Below, in pieces: positions 1-7,282 of a DNA stretch of 34,380 nt; position 1 is the first letter of the stretch; each line of letters opens with the position of its first letter. A program made the translations under genes and the position numbers. The notes below the pieces were generated by a model that worked only from the letters and a program-made list of their open reading frames with translations, was not told where the DNA came from and did no database searches. This DNA comes from Desulfofundulus thermobenzoicus. GTDB taxonomy: Bacteria; Bacillota; Desulfotomaculia; Desulfotomaculales; Desulfovirgulaceae. The stretch covers positions 1 through 34,380 of the forward strand of contig NZ_WHYR01000038.1 of NCBI RefSeq assembly GCF_009428905.1. Reading direction: 5' to 3'.

Positions 1-1
1 C

Positions 2-796
2 TCCCGGCCCGCCCCATCACCTTCCGCCGGAGAGGAAATGCCGGCCATTCCGGGGCGGCCGCCGGTGCTCTGCCCCGGCTGCCCCCACCGGGGGATATTT
101 TATGTGCTGCATAAATTAAAACTGCTGGTTACCGGGGATATCGGCTGCTACACCCTGGGCGGCCTGCCTCCCCTGGAGGGCATGGACACCTGCGTATGCA
201 TGGGGGCCAGTATCGGCATGGCCCACGGGTGTGAACTGGCCGATCCATCCCTGGCCGAACGTACGGTGGGGGTCATCGGCGACTCCACCTTTTTCCATTC
301 GGGCCTTACCGGACTGCTGAACATGGTTTATAACAACGGGCGCGGGACGGTGATCATCCTGGACAACCGCACCACGGCCATGACCGGCCACCAGGACCAC
401 CCGGGCACCGGCAAAACCCTCATGGGCCGGGACGCGCCGGCGATAAATCTGGAGGCGCTGGTGCGTGCCCTGGGCGTCAGAAGGGTGCAGGTGGTGGATC
501 CCCTGGATGTGGCCCGGCTGACGGCGGTGATCAAAGAGGAACTGGCTGCCCCCGAACCGTCGGTAATCATTGCCCGCCGTCCCTGCGCCCTGCTGCAGAA
601 AGAAAGGCGACCTGCGGTGGCGGTCGATGCGGAACTGTGCACCGGCTGCCGGGCCTGCCTGAAATTGAGCTGTCCGGCCATTTCCGTTCGGGAGCAAAAG
701 GCGGCGGTGGACGCCATCACCTGCACCGGCTGTGGCCTGTGCGTACAGGTGTGCAAATTCGGTGCCCTGCAGGAAGGGGGGCGGCAAAATGGCTGA
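2..796 (+). CDS. iorA: Indolepyruvate:ferredoxin oxidoreductase alpha subunit, C-terminal part
   Basis: The reading frame is open from base 2, so the gene enters from the left edge; about 264 C-terminal residues of a protein usually near 600 are present. The enzyme oxidatively decarboxylates aryl pyruvates from aromatic amino acids to aryl-acetyl-CoA and reduces ferredoxin. Visible: the CPGCPHRG segment, the TPP/Mg motif running from GDST to NN in the middle of the fragment, and a C-terminal two-cluster ferredoxin module (CTGCRACLKLSCP, then CTGCGLCVQVCK). The second cluster has Lys where Pro normally follows the last Cys. The stop overlaps iorB by 8 bases (ATGGCTGA), which implies translational coupling. 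Family assignment is firm; the internal ATG at 38 is not a start. Confidence 0.93.
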   Translation, partial: SRPAPSPSAGEEMPAIPGRPPVLCPGCPHRGIFYVLHKLKLLVTGDIGCYTLGGLPPLEGMDTCVCMGASIGMAHGCELADPSLAERTVGVIGDSTFFHSGLTGLLNMVYNNGRGTVIILDNRTTAMTGHQDHPGTGKTLMGRDAPAINLEALVRALGVRRVQVVDPLDVARLTAVIKEELAAPEPSVIIARRPCALLQKERRPAVAVDAELCTGCRACLKLSCPAISVREQKAAVDAITCTGCGLCVQVCKFGALQEGGRQNG

Positions 797-1373
797 ACGG
801 TTACAGCCCGTGGACATCCTGATGGTGGGCGTGGGCGGTCAGGGTACCATCCTGGCCAGCCGCATACTGGCCCACGCGGCTGGAGCCGCCGGGTACGATA
901 TCAAGGTGTCGGAAATCCACGGCATGGCCCAGCGGGGTGGCAGCGTGGTCACCCAGGTGCGCCTGGGGGAAAAGGTCTATTCCCCCCTGATCCCCGAAGG
1001 GGAGGCCCACTTTCTCCTGGCCTTTGAACAGCTGGAGGCGCTGCGCTGGATTAATTACCTGCGGGCCGGCGGGACGGCCATAGTGAACAGCCAGGTCATT
1101 TACCCCGTGCCCGTCCTGGCCGGGAAGGCTTCCTACCCGGAAGGGATCATCGGGCACCTGCAGAGGCGTGCCCGCACCCTGGTGCTGGATGCCCTGGAGC
1201 GGGCGGTGGCCTGCGGCAACGCCCGGGCGGCCAATGTGGTTTTGCTGGGGGCCCTGGCCCGGCAGATGCCCATTCCGGTTGCTCTCTGGAACGAAGCCCT
1301 GGATAGTTGTGTTCCTGCCCGCTTCCTGGAGGTAAACCGGTCCGCCTTTCAGGCCGGTTACCGGCTGGCATAA
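789..1373 (+). CDS. iorB: Indolepyruvate:ferredoxin oxidoreductase beta subunit
   Basis: A 194-residue gamma-type pyruvate/ketoisovalerate oxidoreductase domain that pairs with IorA to form the cytoplasmic heterodimer. Near the N-terminus it has VGVGGQGT, and at about residue 44 it has HGMAQRGGSV, both hallmarks of this subunit. Length is normal for IorB. The ATG at 789 is chosen because it lies just after a G-rich ribosome binding site (GGAAGGGGGG) and overlaps the iorA stop; an upstream in-frame ATG at 732 lies deep inside iorA. The operon probably continues into the transporter gene 22 bases downstream. Confidence 0.92.
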   Translation: MAERLQPVDILMVGVGGQGTILASRILAHAAGAAGYDIKVSEIHGMAQRGGSVVTQVRLGEKVYSPLIPEGEAHFLLAFEQLEALRWINYLRAGGTAIVNSQVIYPVPVLAGKASYPEGIIGHLQRRARTLVLDALERAVACGNARAANVVLLGALARQMPIPVALWNEALDSCVPARFLEVNRSAFQAGYRLA

Positions 1374-1395
1374 TTTATCCCCGGGGGGAGTACGG

Positions 1396-2919
1396 GTGAA
1401 TGACGGGCATGAGCGGCGCAAGGTGCTGGATCTGAGCCGGTACCGCGAGAAAGACAGGGCCCTGCCCGGCCTGCCGGCCGGGCAGGAACGGGGAGCGGGC
1501 AAAAGGGCCCCGGGGAAAAAGCTGCCGGGTATCCTGGGGGAGCGCCGGTGGTTGTTGCTGGCCCTTCTCCTGGTGGCGGCCATTGATCTCATGCCCACTC
1601 CCCCGGGATTGTCCGTGGCCGGCAAATATGCCCTGGGGCTCTGGGCCTTTGTGGTCGTTTGCTTTTTGACCGAGGCGCTGCCCCTGCCCATGACGGCCCT
1701 TTTCATCGGTTCCTACCAGATTTTCACCGGCATCGGTACCTTCCACGAGGTGCCCCGCACCTTTATGGACGATGCCGTTATTTTCATCATGGGCGTGCTG
1801 ATGACCGGGGCCATGCTCATTAAATACAACATTCACAACCGGGTTACCCTGTACATGCTGCGTTTAAGCGGCCCCCGCATCGAACGGATTATACTGGGTA
1901 TGGTGGCCTTTTGTGCTTTTGGCGCCGCCTTTATCACCGAGCATGCGGCTGTGGTGATCATGCTGCCCGTGGGCGTGGGGCTGGTATCCCTGTGCGGCGG
2001 CTATCAAAAGGTGCCCAACCTGGCCCGGTTGCTCATGCTGGCCATTTCCTACGGCGTGATTATTGGCGGCGTGGCTTCTCCCTCCGGGGGGGCCCGCAAT
2101 GCCCTGATGATTGGTTTGTTAAACAGCCTGGGCCTGAACGTGGGCTACGGGCAATGGGTGCTCATGGCCGCGCCCTTTACCCTGATTATGATTCCGGTGG
2201 TCACCTACTGGCTCTTAAGCCTTTACCCGCCGGAAATTTCCGATTTGAGCCGGGCCGTGGGATCCATCAAAAAAGAGATGGAAGCGGCCGGTCCCATGAC
2301 CGGCCGGGCCAGGGCCATGCTGGCCATTTTCCTGGCCGTGCTGGCCGGCTGGGTTTTCCTGGGCCATCGTTTCGGGGTGGGCAACATTGCCATGGCCGGC
2401 GTCATACTGGCGGCGGTATTCCGCCTGGTGGACTGGAGCTACCTGCAGTCCAAAACCCAGTGGGGGGTGGTTTTGCTCTACGCCGGAGCCATTTCCATGG
2501 GCAGGATGCTCATCTCCACCGGCGCCGCCACCTGGCTGGCCGGGCAACTGCTGCACCTGGCGGCCGCCGCGGAAATGACCGAGGGGCTGCACCTGCTGGC
2601 CGTGACCGCCTCCATTACCGCCCTGGTGACCAACACCATGGCCGACGGCCCCACGGTGGCCGTCCTGGGCCCCGTTTTCCTCAAGGTGGCTGAATTGTCC
2701 CATATTTCACCGGTGGCCACCGGTGTGGCCACTTCCCTGGCCGCCGCCTTTTCCTTCCTTTTGATCATCGCCACCCCTGCCAACGCCATTGTTTACGGAC
2801 CCGGCTTTTTGCGGCCGGTGGACTTTTTAAAGGCCGGGGGGGTGCTTTTCCTTTTGTCCCTGGTGCTGCTCATCGCCCTTCTGGCCAACCTGTGGTGGCG
2901 GGCTATCGGGATCTGGTAA
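1396..2919 (+). CDS. SLC13/DASS-family anion:sodium symporter-like transporter
   Basis: A 507-residue polytopic membrane protein with a charged cytoplasmic N-terminus of about 45 residues, then roughly 11-12 hydrophobic segments. The two inverted halves of the divalent anion:sodium symporter family are visible: the first re-entrant region reads ITEHAAVVIMLP (SNTAT in classical members) and the second reads TNTMADGPTVAVLGP. Family substrates are C4/C6 dicarboxylates or sulfate; the sequence does not decide between them. The GTG start at 1396 follows GGGGGGAG by 5 bases. It lies 22 bases after iorB, so export or import of an organic acid linked to amino acid fermentation is a reasonable inference, but sulfate uptake is also possible. 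Confidence 0.85.
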   Translation: MNDGHERRKVLDLSRYREKDRALPGLPAGQERGAGKRAPGKKLPGILGERRWLLLALLLVAAIDLMPTPPGLSVAGKYALGLWAFVVVCFLTEALPLPMTALFIGSYQIFTGIGTFHEVPRTFMDDAVIFIMGVLMTGAMLIKYNIHNRVTLYMLRLSGPRIERIILGMVAFCAFGAAFITEHAAVVIMLPVGVGLVSLCGGYQKVPNLARLLMLAISYGVIIGGVASPSGGARNALMIGLLNSLGLNVGYGQWVLMAAPFTLIMIPVVTYWLLSLYPPEISDLSRAVGSIKKEMEAAGPMTGRARAMLAIFLAVLAGWVFLGHRFGVGNIAMAGVILAAVFRLVDWSYLQSKTQWGVVLLYAGAISMGRMLISTGAATWLAGQLLHLAAAAEMTEGLHLLAVTASITALVTNTMADGPTVAVLGPVFLKVAELSHISPVATGVATSLAAAFSFLLIIATPANAIVYGPGFLRPVDFLKAGGVLFLLSLVLLIALLANLWWRAIGIW

Positions 2920-2951
2920 CAAATGAGAAAAAAATTTTTGATTGTTACATA

Positions 2952-2980
2952 TTGCACTTTTACCGGAAGGGTGCTATATT
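2952..2980 (+). promoter_or_regulatory. Candidate sigma-A promoter ahead of the accessory block
   Basis: TTGCAC (2952-2957) and TATATT (2975-2980) are separated by exactly 17 bases in an AT-rich island just after the transporter stop. The -10 matches at 5 of 6 positions but the -35 at only 3 of 6. It would leave a leader of about 420 bases before the transposase-like gene. Confidence 0.4.
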
Positions 2981-3012
2981 ATCGTTAAGAGAGGGTGTAG
3001 GGCAAAGGGGAT

Positions 3013-3028
3013 AGTGAAATATAGCACA
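3013..3028. promoter_or_regulatory. Crp/Fnr-like imperfect dyad
   Basis: AGTGA, six bases, then GCACA gives 9 of 10 positions of a TGTGA-N6-TCACA-type half-site pair with A at the first position and G for T in the right arm. It lies about 35 bases downstream of the candidate promoter, where a bound protein would block transcription. The regulator is unknown. Confidence 0.3.
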
Positions 3029-3066
3029 TACCTTGCCCGTGCTGACCTGACGGTGGTGAACAAAGG

Positions 3067-3187
3067 TAGTGAAAAGGCAGCATTTTCAAGGGTTTTTTAT
3101 TAAGTCGGGCGACCGGTGTAATGACAAAAGCGAGGATAGTGACAAAAGGTGCATACCGGGAAGCACACCGGTTGCAGTGACAAAAAA
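3067..3187 (+). repeat. Forward cluster of TAGTGACAAA-type motifs
   Basis: Copies: TAGTGAAAAGG (3067), TAATGACAAAAG (3119), TAGTGACAAAAGG (3137) and CAGTGACAAAAAA (3175). Two of them are preceded by ACCGGT-like bases. Spacing is irregular (52, 18 and 38 bases). All are in the forward orientation, while the copies right of the block are reversed. They may be binding sites for a regulator or for an ancestral transposase. Confidence 0.45.
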
Positions 3188-3403
3188 CAGACCATGCGTC
3201 CGGGAAGCAACTTGCCAGCATCCATGACCATTGTTCTTAAAACCTGTAGCGGTCACTGGATCCGGCGGCGAATCTTCCCGGAAGGGTCCTGACCGGCCGG
3301 TGCTTTTCCCTCCCCGCCGTGGTACCTGGGTGGAAAAGCCTCGGTATACATAAAAGGGATTTACTCCAGAGTGGCCTGTCATCTTACAGGGGGTGATGCA
3401 CCC

Positions 3404-5026
3404 GTGTTTTTTCGCAAAATAATCAGCCGCAGCGGGGGAAAGGAATACGCGTACCTGAAACTGATCGAAAACTACCGGGAAGGCAGCAAGGTAAAACAAA
3501 GGGTCATCGCCAATCTGGGAAATATGGAAAACCTGACACCGGAAAAAGTGGAGAATCTCATTGAAGGGCTGGCCAGGGTCTGTGGGATTTCCCGTCGCCC
3601 GGCCCGGGTGGAGGCCCGCCGTATTTTGCGCTACGGCGAAGTGCTGGTCCTGCATCATTTGTGGCGGATTCTGGACATACCGGGAGCCCTGGACGGCATT
3701 ACGGGCGGGAAAAAGGGCGGCGGTGAACTGTCCCTGCTGCTGGAACTGATGACCATCAACCAGGTGATCAAACCGCCCAACAAACAGGTGATCAGCGACT
3801 GGTGCCGGTGCCTTTACCTGCCGGATTTGGAGGGTAAGGAACTCCTGGAGCAGCACTTTTACCGCGCGCTGGAACAGGTGGCGGAAATAAAAGATGCCCT
3901 GGCCGGGGCCCTTTTTCACCGGTTGTCCGCCCTCATTCCGGTGGATACGGGAATCACCTACGCCTGGCAGGTCAATGCCGTACTGGAGGCGGCGCCGGCG
4001 GGCCCGCCCAACCTTTCATTCTACAGCCGCTATTTGCTGGAAGAGCCGGCGGTGGAAAAGAACGTGCAGTTTCTTTTGCTGGTCAGCGGCAACGGTATGC
4101 CCCTGGATCATTATCTCCTGCCGGAAGTGGCCGGTGAAGGTTTCTGGCGGGCCGTGACAAATCGCATTCACGAGGGCTATGGCGCCCGGAGGGTTATTTT
4201 TGCGGGCGACCGCCGGGTACCCACCAATCCTTACCTGGAAGTGCCGGTGGCCCTGGGTCTTCCCTACCTGATCCGCCGCTCCGTGGAGGAAATCTGGAAC
4301 GGCCGGGTCGATCAGGAGGAACCCGGCCCGGCAACGGGTTTTGTCCAGGTGGACCAGGATCTCTGGTTCAAGGAAATGGGGGCGGACGGTATACGCAGGC
4401 TCATCTGTTACAGCCCGCAGGCCGCCCGGGAAAAAATAGCTTCCTTCCGGGAGCACCTGAGCGCCCTGGAAGGACAGTTGCAGGAACTGCAGCGGAAAGG
4501 GGGTCTGTCCGCGGAAGCGCCTGTTTTAAGGGATGACCTGTGCCGGGAATTTTTTAACTGGCACGTGGACCGGTCCACCGGGGAATTCAGGTATCGCCGG
4601 CGGGAGGACCGGATTGCCCGGGAAGAAAAGTGTGCCGGAATGCTGGTTTTGGAGACCAATGTCCCGGAAGTGGGGGGCGCGGAACTGGTGCGGGCTTACC
4701 TGGACATGAAGCTTTTAGGCCGGGGGTGCCGGGAAATCCGCAGCTTTGAACACCGCCCCAGGCAATATTACCAGGAATTAAGCTTAACCGGCAATCTGGT
4801 GGTCTGCGTGCTGGCTCTTCTGCTGGAGAGGGTCATGGAAAGGCTTTTGGCCGGCGCGGGATTGAAATTGACCGCCCGCCAGGCTCTGGCCCTGCTGGAA
4901 GAAGTGCAAATGGCCATCAACAGGGTGGACGGCGTGGAAATGAAATCGGTAACCCCTCTGCAAAGAATCCATCAGGAGATTTTGCGCGTTCTGGGGATAA
5001 ACAACCTGCAGCAGGAAATCGGGTAA
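3404..5026 (+). CDS. IS1634-like transposase homologue, probably catalytically dead
   Basis: A 540-residue protein with the overall plan of IS1634/IS4-type DDE transposases: an N-terminal segment YLKLIENYREGSKVKQR then VIANLG, a first Asp in VDTGITYA (D181), a second in FAGDRRV (D269), a helical linker after RLICYSP, and the LVLETN strand before the C-terminal helix. In that helix the usual Y-x3-W-x2-E-x2-FR pattern reads YLDMKLLGRGCR, so the catalytic Glu is Gly (G439, codon 4718-4720) and the conserved Trp is Lys. The frame is intact and full length. GTG 3404 is chosen for the AGGGGGTGA seven bases upstream; a GTG at 3371 has no such site. No terminal inverted repeats tightly flank it, and the next gene follows directly. 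It looks exapted rather than mobile; a DNA-binding role is inference. Confidence 0.8.
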   Translation: MFFRKIISRSGGKEYAYLKLIENYREGSKVKQRVIANLGNMENLTPEKVENLIEGLARVCGISRRPARVEARRILRYGEVLVLHHLWRILDIPGALDGITGGKKGGGELSLLLELMTINQVIKPPNKQVISDWCRCLYLPDLEGKELLEQHFYRALEQVAEIKDALAGALFHRLSALIPVDTGITYAWQVNAVLEAAPAGPPNLSFYSRYLLEEPAVEKNVQFLLLVSGNGMPLDHYLLPEVAGEGFWRAVTNRIHEGYGARRVIFAGDRRVPTNPYLEVPVALGLPYLIRRSVEEIWNGRVDQEEPGPATGFVQVDQDLWFKEMGADGIRRLICYSPQAAREKIASFREHLSALEGQLQELQRKGGLSAEAPVLRDDLCREFFNWHVDRSTGEFRYRRREDRIAREEKCAGMLVLETNVPEVGGAELVRAYLDMKLLGRGCREIRSFEHRPRQYYQELSLTGNLVVCVLALLLERVMERLLAGAGLKLTARQALALLEEVQMAINRVDGVEMKSVTPLQRIHQEILRVLGINNLQQEIG

Positions 5027-5055
5027 TGCTGCAGCGTGAGAAGGAGGGAAGGCCG

Positions 5056-5658
5056 ATGGAAAAGAGGGTGCGGGATATAATGATTCCCATCAGGGAGTTA
5101 CCCACCATGCCCCTGGAAAGCCGGGTGCGGGAAGTGGTGGCCGTTTTGTGCGCCACCCTTTCAGCCGGGGCCGGACGGGGATATGGAACGGCAGTGATCA
5201 TTCTGGAGGGGACCCGGGCGGTGGGCCTGGTGGGTATCCGGGAAATCATGCAGGCCATGGAACCGGTGCTCTTTAAAAACCAGACCTACGCCGGCTGGTC
5301 CATTGACCGGGAAGCGGTGCAGCCCGTGTCGGCGCCCGGGTTGTTTACCAGGCGCTGTACCGAACTGGCGGAACGGCCGGTAAGGGAAATCATGCTGCCC
5401 CTTACCCACCGGCTGGAAGCCGAGGATCACCTGGATAAGGCCCTTTATTTCATGGTGGCCGGGGGAATGGAAGTCCTCCCCGTCTGGCAGTGGGGCCTGC
5501 TGGTGGGAATAATCCGTTTATGGGATCTTTTTAAGGAAGTGGCCGCCCTTTCCCTGCCGGGCAGGGGGCAGGCCAGGGTAATCGCCCTGGCCGGGCGGAA
5601 AAGGCGTCACCCGGCCGGGCTTTCCAAAATGTCCAGGGGATTCAATTGTAGTGACTAA
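5056..5658 (+). CDS. CBS-domain pair protein
   Basis: A 200-residue protein with two CBS repeats. The first starts at VRDIMIPIRELPTM and ends in AVGLVGIREIMQAM; the second starts at VREIMLPLTHRL and ends in WGLLVGIIRLWDLFKEV. CBS pairs bind adenine nucleotides or related ligands and act as energy or redox sensors; the ligand here is not predictable. A basic tail of about 35 residues follows. ATG 5056 is preferred because AGGAGGG lies seven bases ahead; an ATG at 5026 overlaps the preceding stop (TAATG) and would add ten residues. The tight junction means it is co-expressed with the transposase-like gene, suggesting a two-gene functional unit upstream of the permease. Confidence 0.82.
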   Translation: MEKRVRDIMIPIRELPTMPLESRVREVVAVLCATLSAGAGRGYGTAVIILEGTRAVGLVGIREIMQAMEPVLFKNQTYAGWSIDREAVQPVSAPGLFTRRCTELAERPVREIMLPLTHRLEAEDHLDKALYFMVAGGMEVLPVWQWGLLVGIIRLWDLFKEVAALSLPGRGQARVIALAGRKRRHPAGLSKMSRGFNCSD

Positions 5659-5672
5659 AAAATACCCATATT

Positions 5673-5688
5673 AGTGAACAAATTCACA
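5673..5688. promoter_or_regulatory. Crp/Fnr-like operator dyad
   Basis: AGTGA-N6-TCACA matches the TGTGA-N6-TCACA architecture of the Crp/Fnr superfamily at all but the first position. It sits 15 bases after the CBS gene in the 277-base gap before the permease, and another TAGTGAC motif lies just upstream (5649). In sulfate reducers Crp/Fnr-type regulators such as HcpR use similar sites; linking this site to one is inference. Confidence 0.4.
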
Positions 5689-5726
5689 ATCCTTCGCGGC
5701 AGTTTGGATGGCGCAGGTAAAGGGTT

Positions 5727-5826
5727 CCGGCGGAAGCCGGGCGGAGTAATTATCACCACCGATGTAGTGTCAAGAACCGGTGAAAGGGGGTATGTGGGGG
5801 ACCCGGGGCGACGGAGGTTGCCCGGG
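5727..5826 (+). promoter_or_regulatory. Structured leader upstream of the TSUP permease
   Basis: Two strong hairpins lie in the gap before the permease: CCGGC-GGAA-GCCGG (5727-5740, GNRA-type loop) and a longer stem at 5802-5826 in which CCCGGG pairs with CCCGGG and CGAC with GTTG around a GGAG loop, with one bulged G. Neither is followed by a U-run, so they are not intrinsic terminators. No known riboswitch class was recognised. A 67-codon open frame through here has no plausible start or family. Confidence 0.35.
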
Positions 5827-5935
5827 AACGAAAAGCAACAGGGCTGGCTAAAGGTATATTCCCAGCGTGCGTAGTCCCGCAGGCAAAATGGTCGACAAGC
5901 ACAAAACAGAAAAAGATAATCGGGGGGTATTATTC

Positions 5936-7252
5936 ATGGGTATTCTCAAAAGAATGGCCGGGGCCGGGCTGAAGACCGGCGAGGTCCTGGCGGCCATGGG
6001 CCGGGCGCAGGCCAACTGGGAACTGGAAATGAGCCGGGTCATCCTGGGCCGGCGCTGGAAACTGCTGCTGGTGGCTCTTCTCCCGGTGCTGCTGGGTGTG
6101 GGTATGGAAATGGCCACGGCGGCCTCCCTGCCCGGATATATAGGCGGGGATAAGGCTTATATGCCCAGTTTCGTCACCACCAGCATGTTTGTGGGCTCCA
6201 TTTTCGTGGGCATCATGGCCGGATTGATTACCGGAGTCATTGGCGCCGGCGGCGGCTATGTGCTCACCCCGGCCCTGATGAGCATCGGGGTGAAAGGAAT
6301 CATGGCCGTGGGCACCGACCAGTTTCACCTCTTTGCCAAGGCCATCATGGGTACGGTCATCCACCGCAAGATGGGCAACGTAAACTTCTGGATTGCCGTA
6401 TGGTTTGTGCTGGGCTCGGTTACCGGCGCTTCCGTGGGTGGTGTGCTGAACCGGTCCATTTATCAGAAAAGCCCGGCCCTTAGCGACGCTTTTATCAGTT
6501 CGGTTTATGTCATCATGCTGGGCATTCTGGGTGCATATGCGCTGATGGATTGGGTGCGGGCCCGGAAAAGTTCCGGGGCAGACGCATCCGGCCAGGCAAC
6601 CATCACCAGTTTTGCCAGATGGCTGCAGTCCCTTCCTTTGAAGCCGCGGGTCAGGTTTGACGAGGATATGGTTCCCGGTGGCCGGAGCCTGGCGGTGTAC
6701 CCCATTATCATCTGCGGCTTTATCGTGGGCTTCGTGGCTTCCATCATGGGCGTGGGCGGCGGCTTCCTCACCTTCCCCATGTTTGTGTACGGTCTGGGGG
6801 TATCCACCTTTACCACCGTGGGCACGGACATATTGCAAATAATCTTTACCACCGGCTATTCGTCCATCGTCCAGTATGCGGCGTACGGCTACGTATTTTA
6901 CAGCGTGGCCATGGGCATGCTCCTGGGCTCCCTGGTGGGGGTGCAGCTGGGGGCCCTGGTGACCAAGATGGTCAAGGGGGCAACCATCCGGGCCTTTTAC
7001 GCCCTGACCATTCTGGCCGGTTTTGTAAACCGCATCTGCGCGCTGCCCGGCAAACTGAACAGTGTGGGCTGGATCAATCTCAACGCCTCGGCGGCGGCAA
7101 TAATTAACAGCGTGGGTACCGTGATCTTTTTCGCCCTGGTGGGTATCTTCTCCCTGTGGATTCTGGTGGCCTTCTTCAAGGGCGCGGGAAGGATCCGGGA
7201 GGCCGAACGGGCAGCCCTGGCCGGCAGTGGCAGTGTGGGTGCGGGTCATTGA
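5936..7252 (+). CDS. TSUP (TauE/SafE-type) membrane permease
   Basis: A 438-residue integral membrane protein with the internal duplication of the TSUP/TauE-SafE family. Repeat one has GVIGAGGGYVLTPALMSIGV followed by VGTDQFH; repeat two has IMGVGGGFLTFPMFV followed by VGTDILQ. The Gly-rich plus TP/FP signature and VGTD are typical. About 9-10 hydrophobic segments are present, with an N-terminal basic segment of about 45 residues and a hydrophilic loop near residues 200-235. Family members move sulfite, sulfoacetate, thiosulfate or organosulfonates; the substrate is not determined here. ATG 5936 follows GGGGGGT by seven bases; an upstream GTG at 5867 lacks a site. The companion gene begins 30 bases downstream. 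Confidence 0.85.
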   Translation: MGILKRMAGAGLKTGEVLAAMGRAQANWELEMSRVILGRRWKLLLVALLPVLLGVGMEMATAASLPGYIGGDKAYMPSFVTTSMFVGSIFVGIMAGLITGVIGAGGGYVLTPALMSIGVKGIMAVGTDQFHLFAKAIMGTVIHRKMGNVNFWIAVWFVLGSVTGASVGGVLNRSIYQKSPALSDAFISSVYVIMLGILGAYALMDWVRARKSSGADASGQATITSFARWLQSLPLKPRVRFDEDMVPGGRSLAVYPIIICGFIVGFVASIMGVGGGFLTFPMFVYGLGVSTFTTVGTDILQIIFTTGYSSIVQYAAYGYVFYSVAMGMLLGSLVGVQLGALVTKMVKGATIRAFYALTILAGFVNRICALPGKLNSVGWINLNASAAAIINSVGTVIFFALVGIFSLWILVAFFKGAGRIREAERAALAGSGSVGAGH

Positions 7253-7282
7253 AGTCCCCGATAAGGAAAGGAGTGTGTGCAG

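Larger units (their letters stand above)
2981..3403 (+). other. Long noncoding leader/intergenic region with repeated motifs
   Basis: No convincing coding sequence is seen in either direction across this stretch. It holds a Crp/Fnr-like dyad at 3013-3028, several TAGTGACAAA-type motifs at 3067-3187, and a final strong ribosome binding site (AGGGGGTGA, 3388-3396). A weak -10-like TATACA lies at 3345-3350 without a good -35. No known riboswitch class was recognised. The region is less G+C-rich than its neighbours up to about 3190. Confidence 0.5.

Noticed and set aside
2998..3060. AGGGCAAAGGGG suggested a c-di-GMP-I riboswitch
   Set aside because: The conserved ACGCAAAGCC segment and tetraloop-receptor partner are absent downstream.
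2985..3221. 78-codon minus-strand frame left of the transposase homologue
   Set aside because: No ribosome binding site or family resemblance, and it spans the motif cluster.
3318..3340. GTGGTACC resembles the T-box antiterminator
   Set aside because: The GGGTGGNACCGCG core is not matched and neither specifier stem nor terminator is present; the downstream gene is not an amino acid gene.
5674..5874. 66-codon frame in the gap before the TSUP permease
   Set aside because: Its GTG start lies in the Crp/Fnr-like dyad, there is no ribosome binding site, the composition is Gly/Arg-rich without a family, and it runs through strong hairpins.
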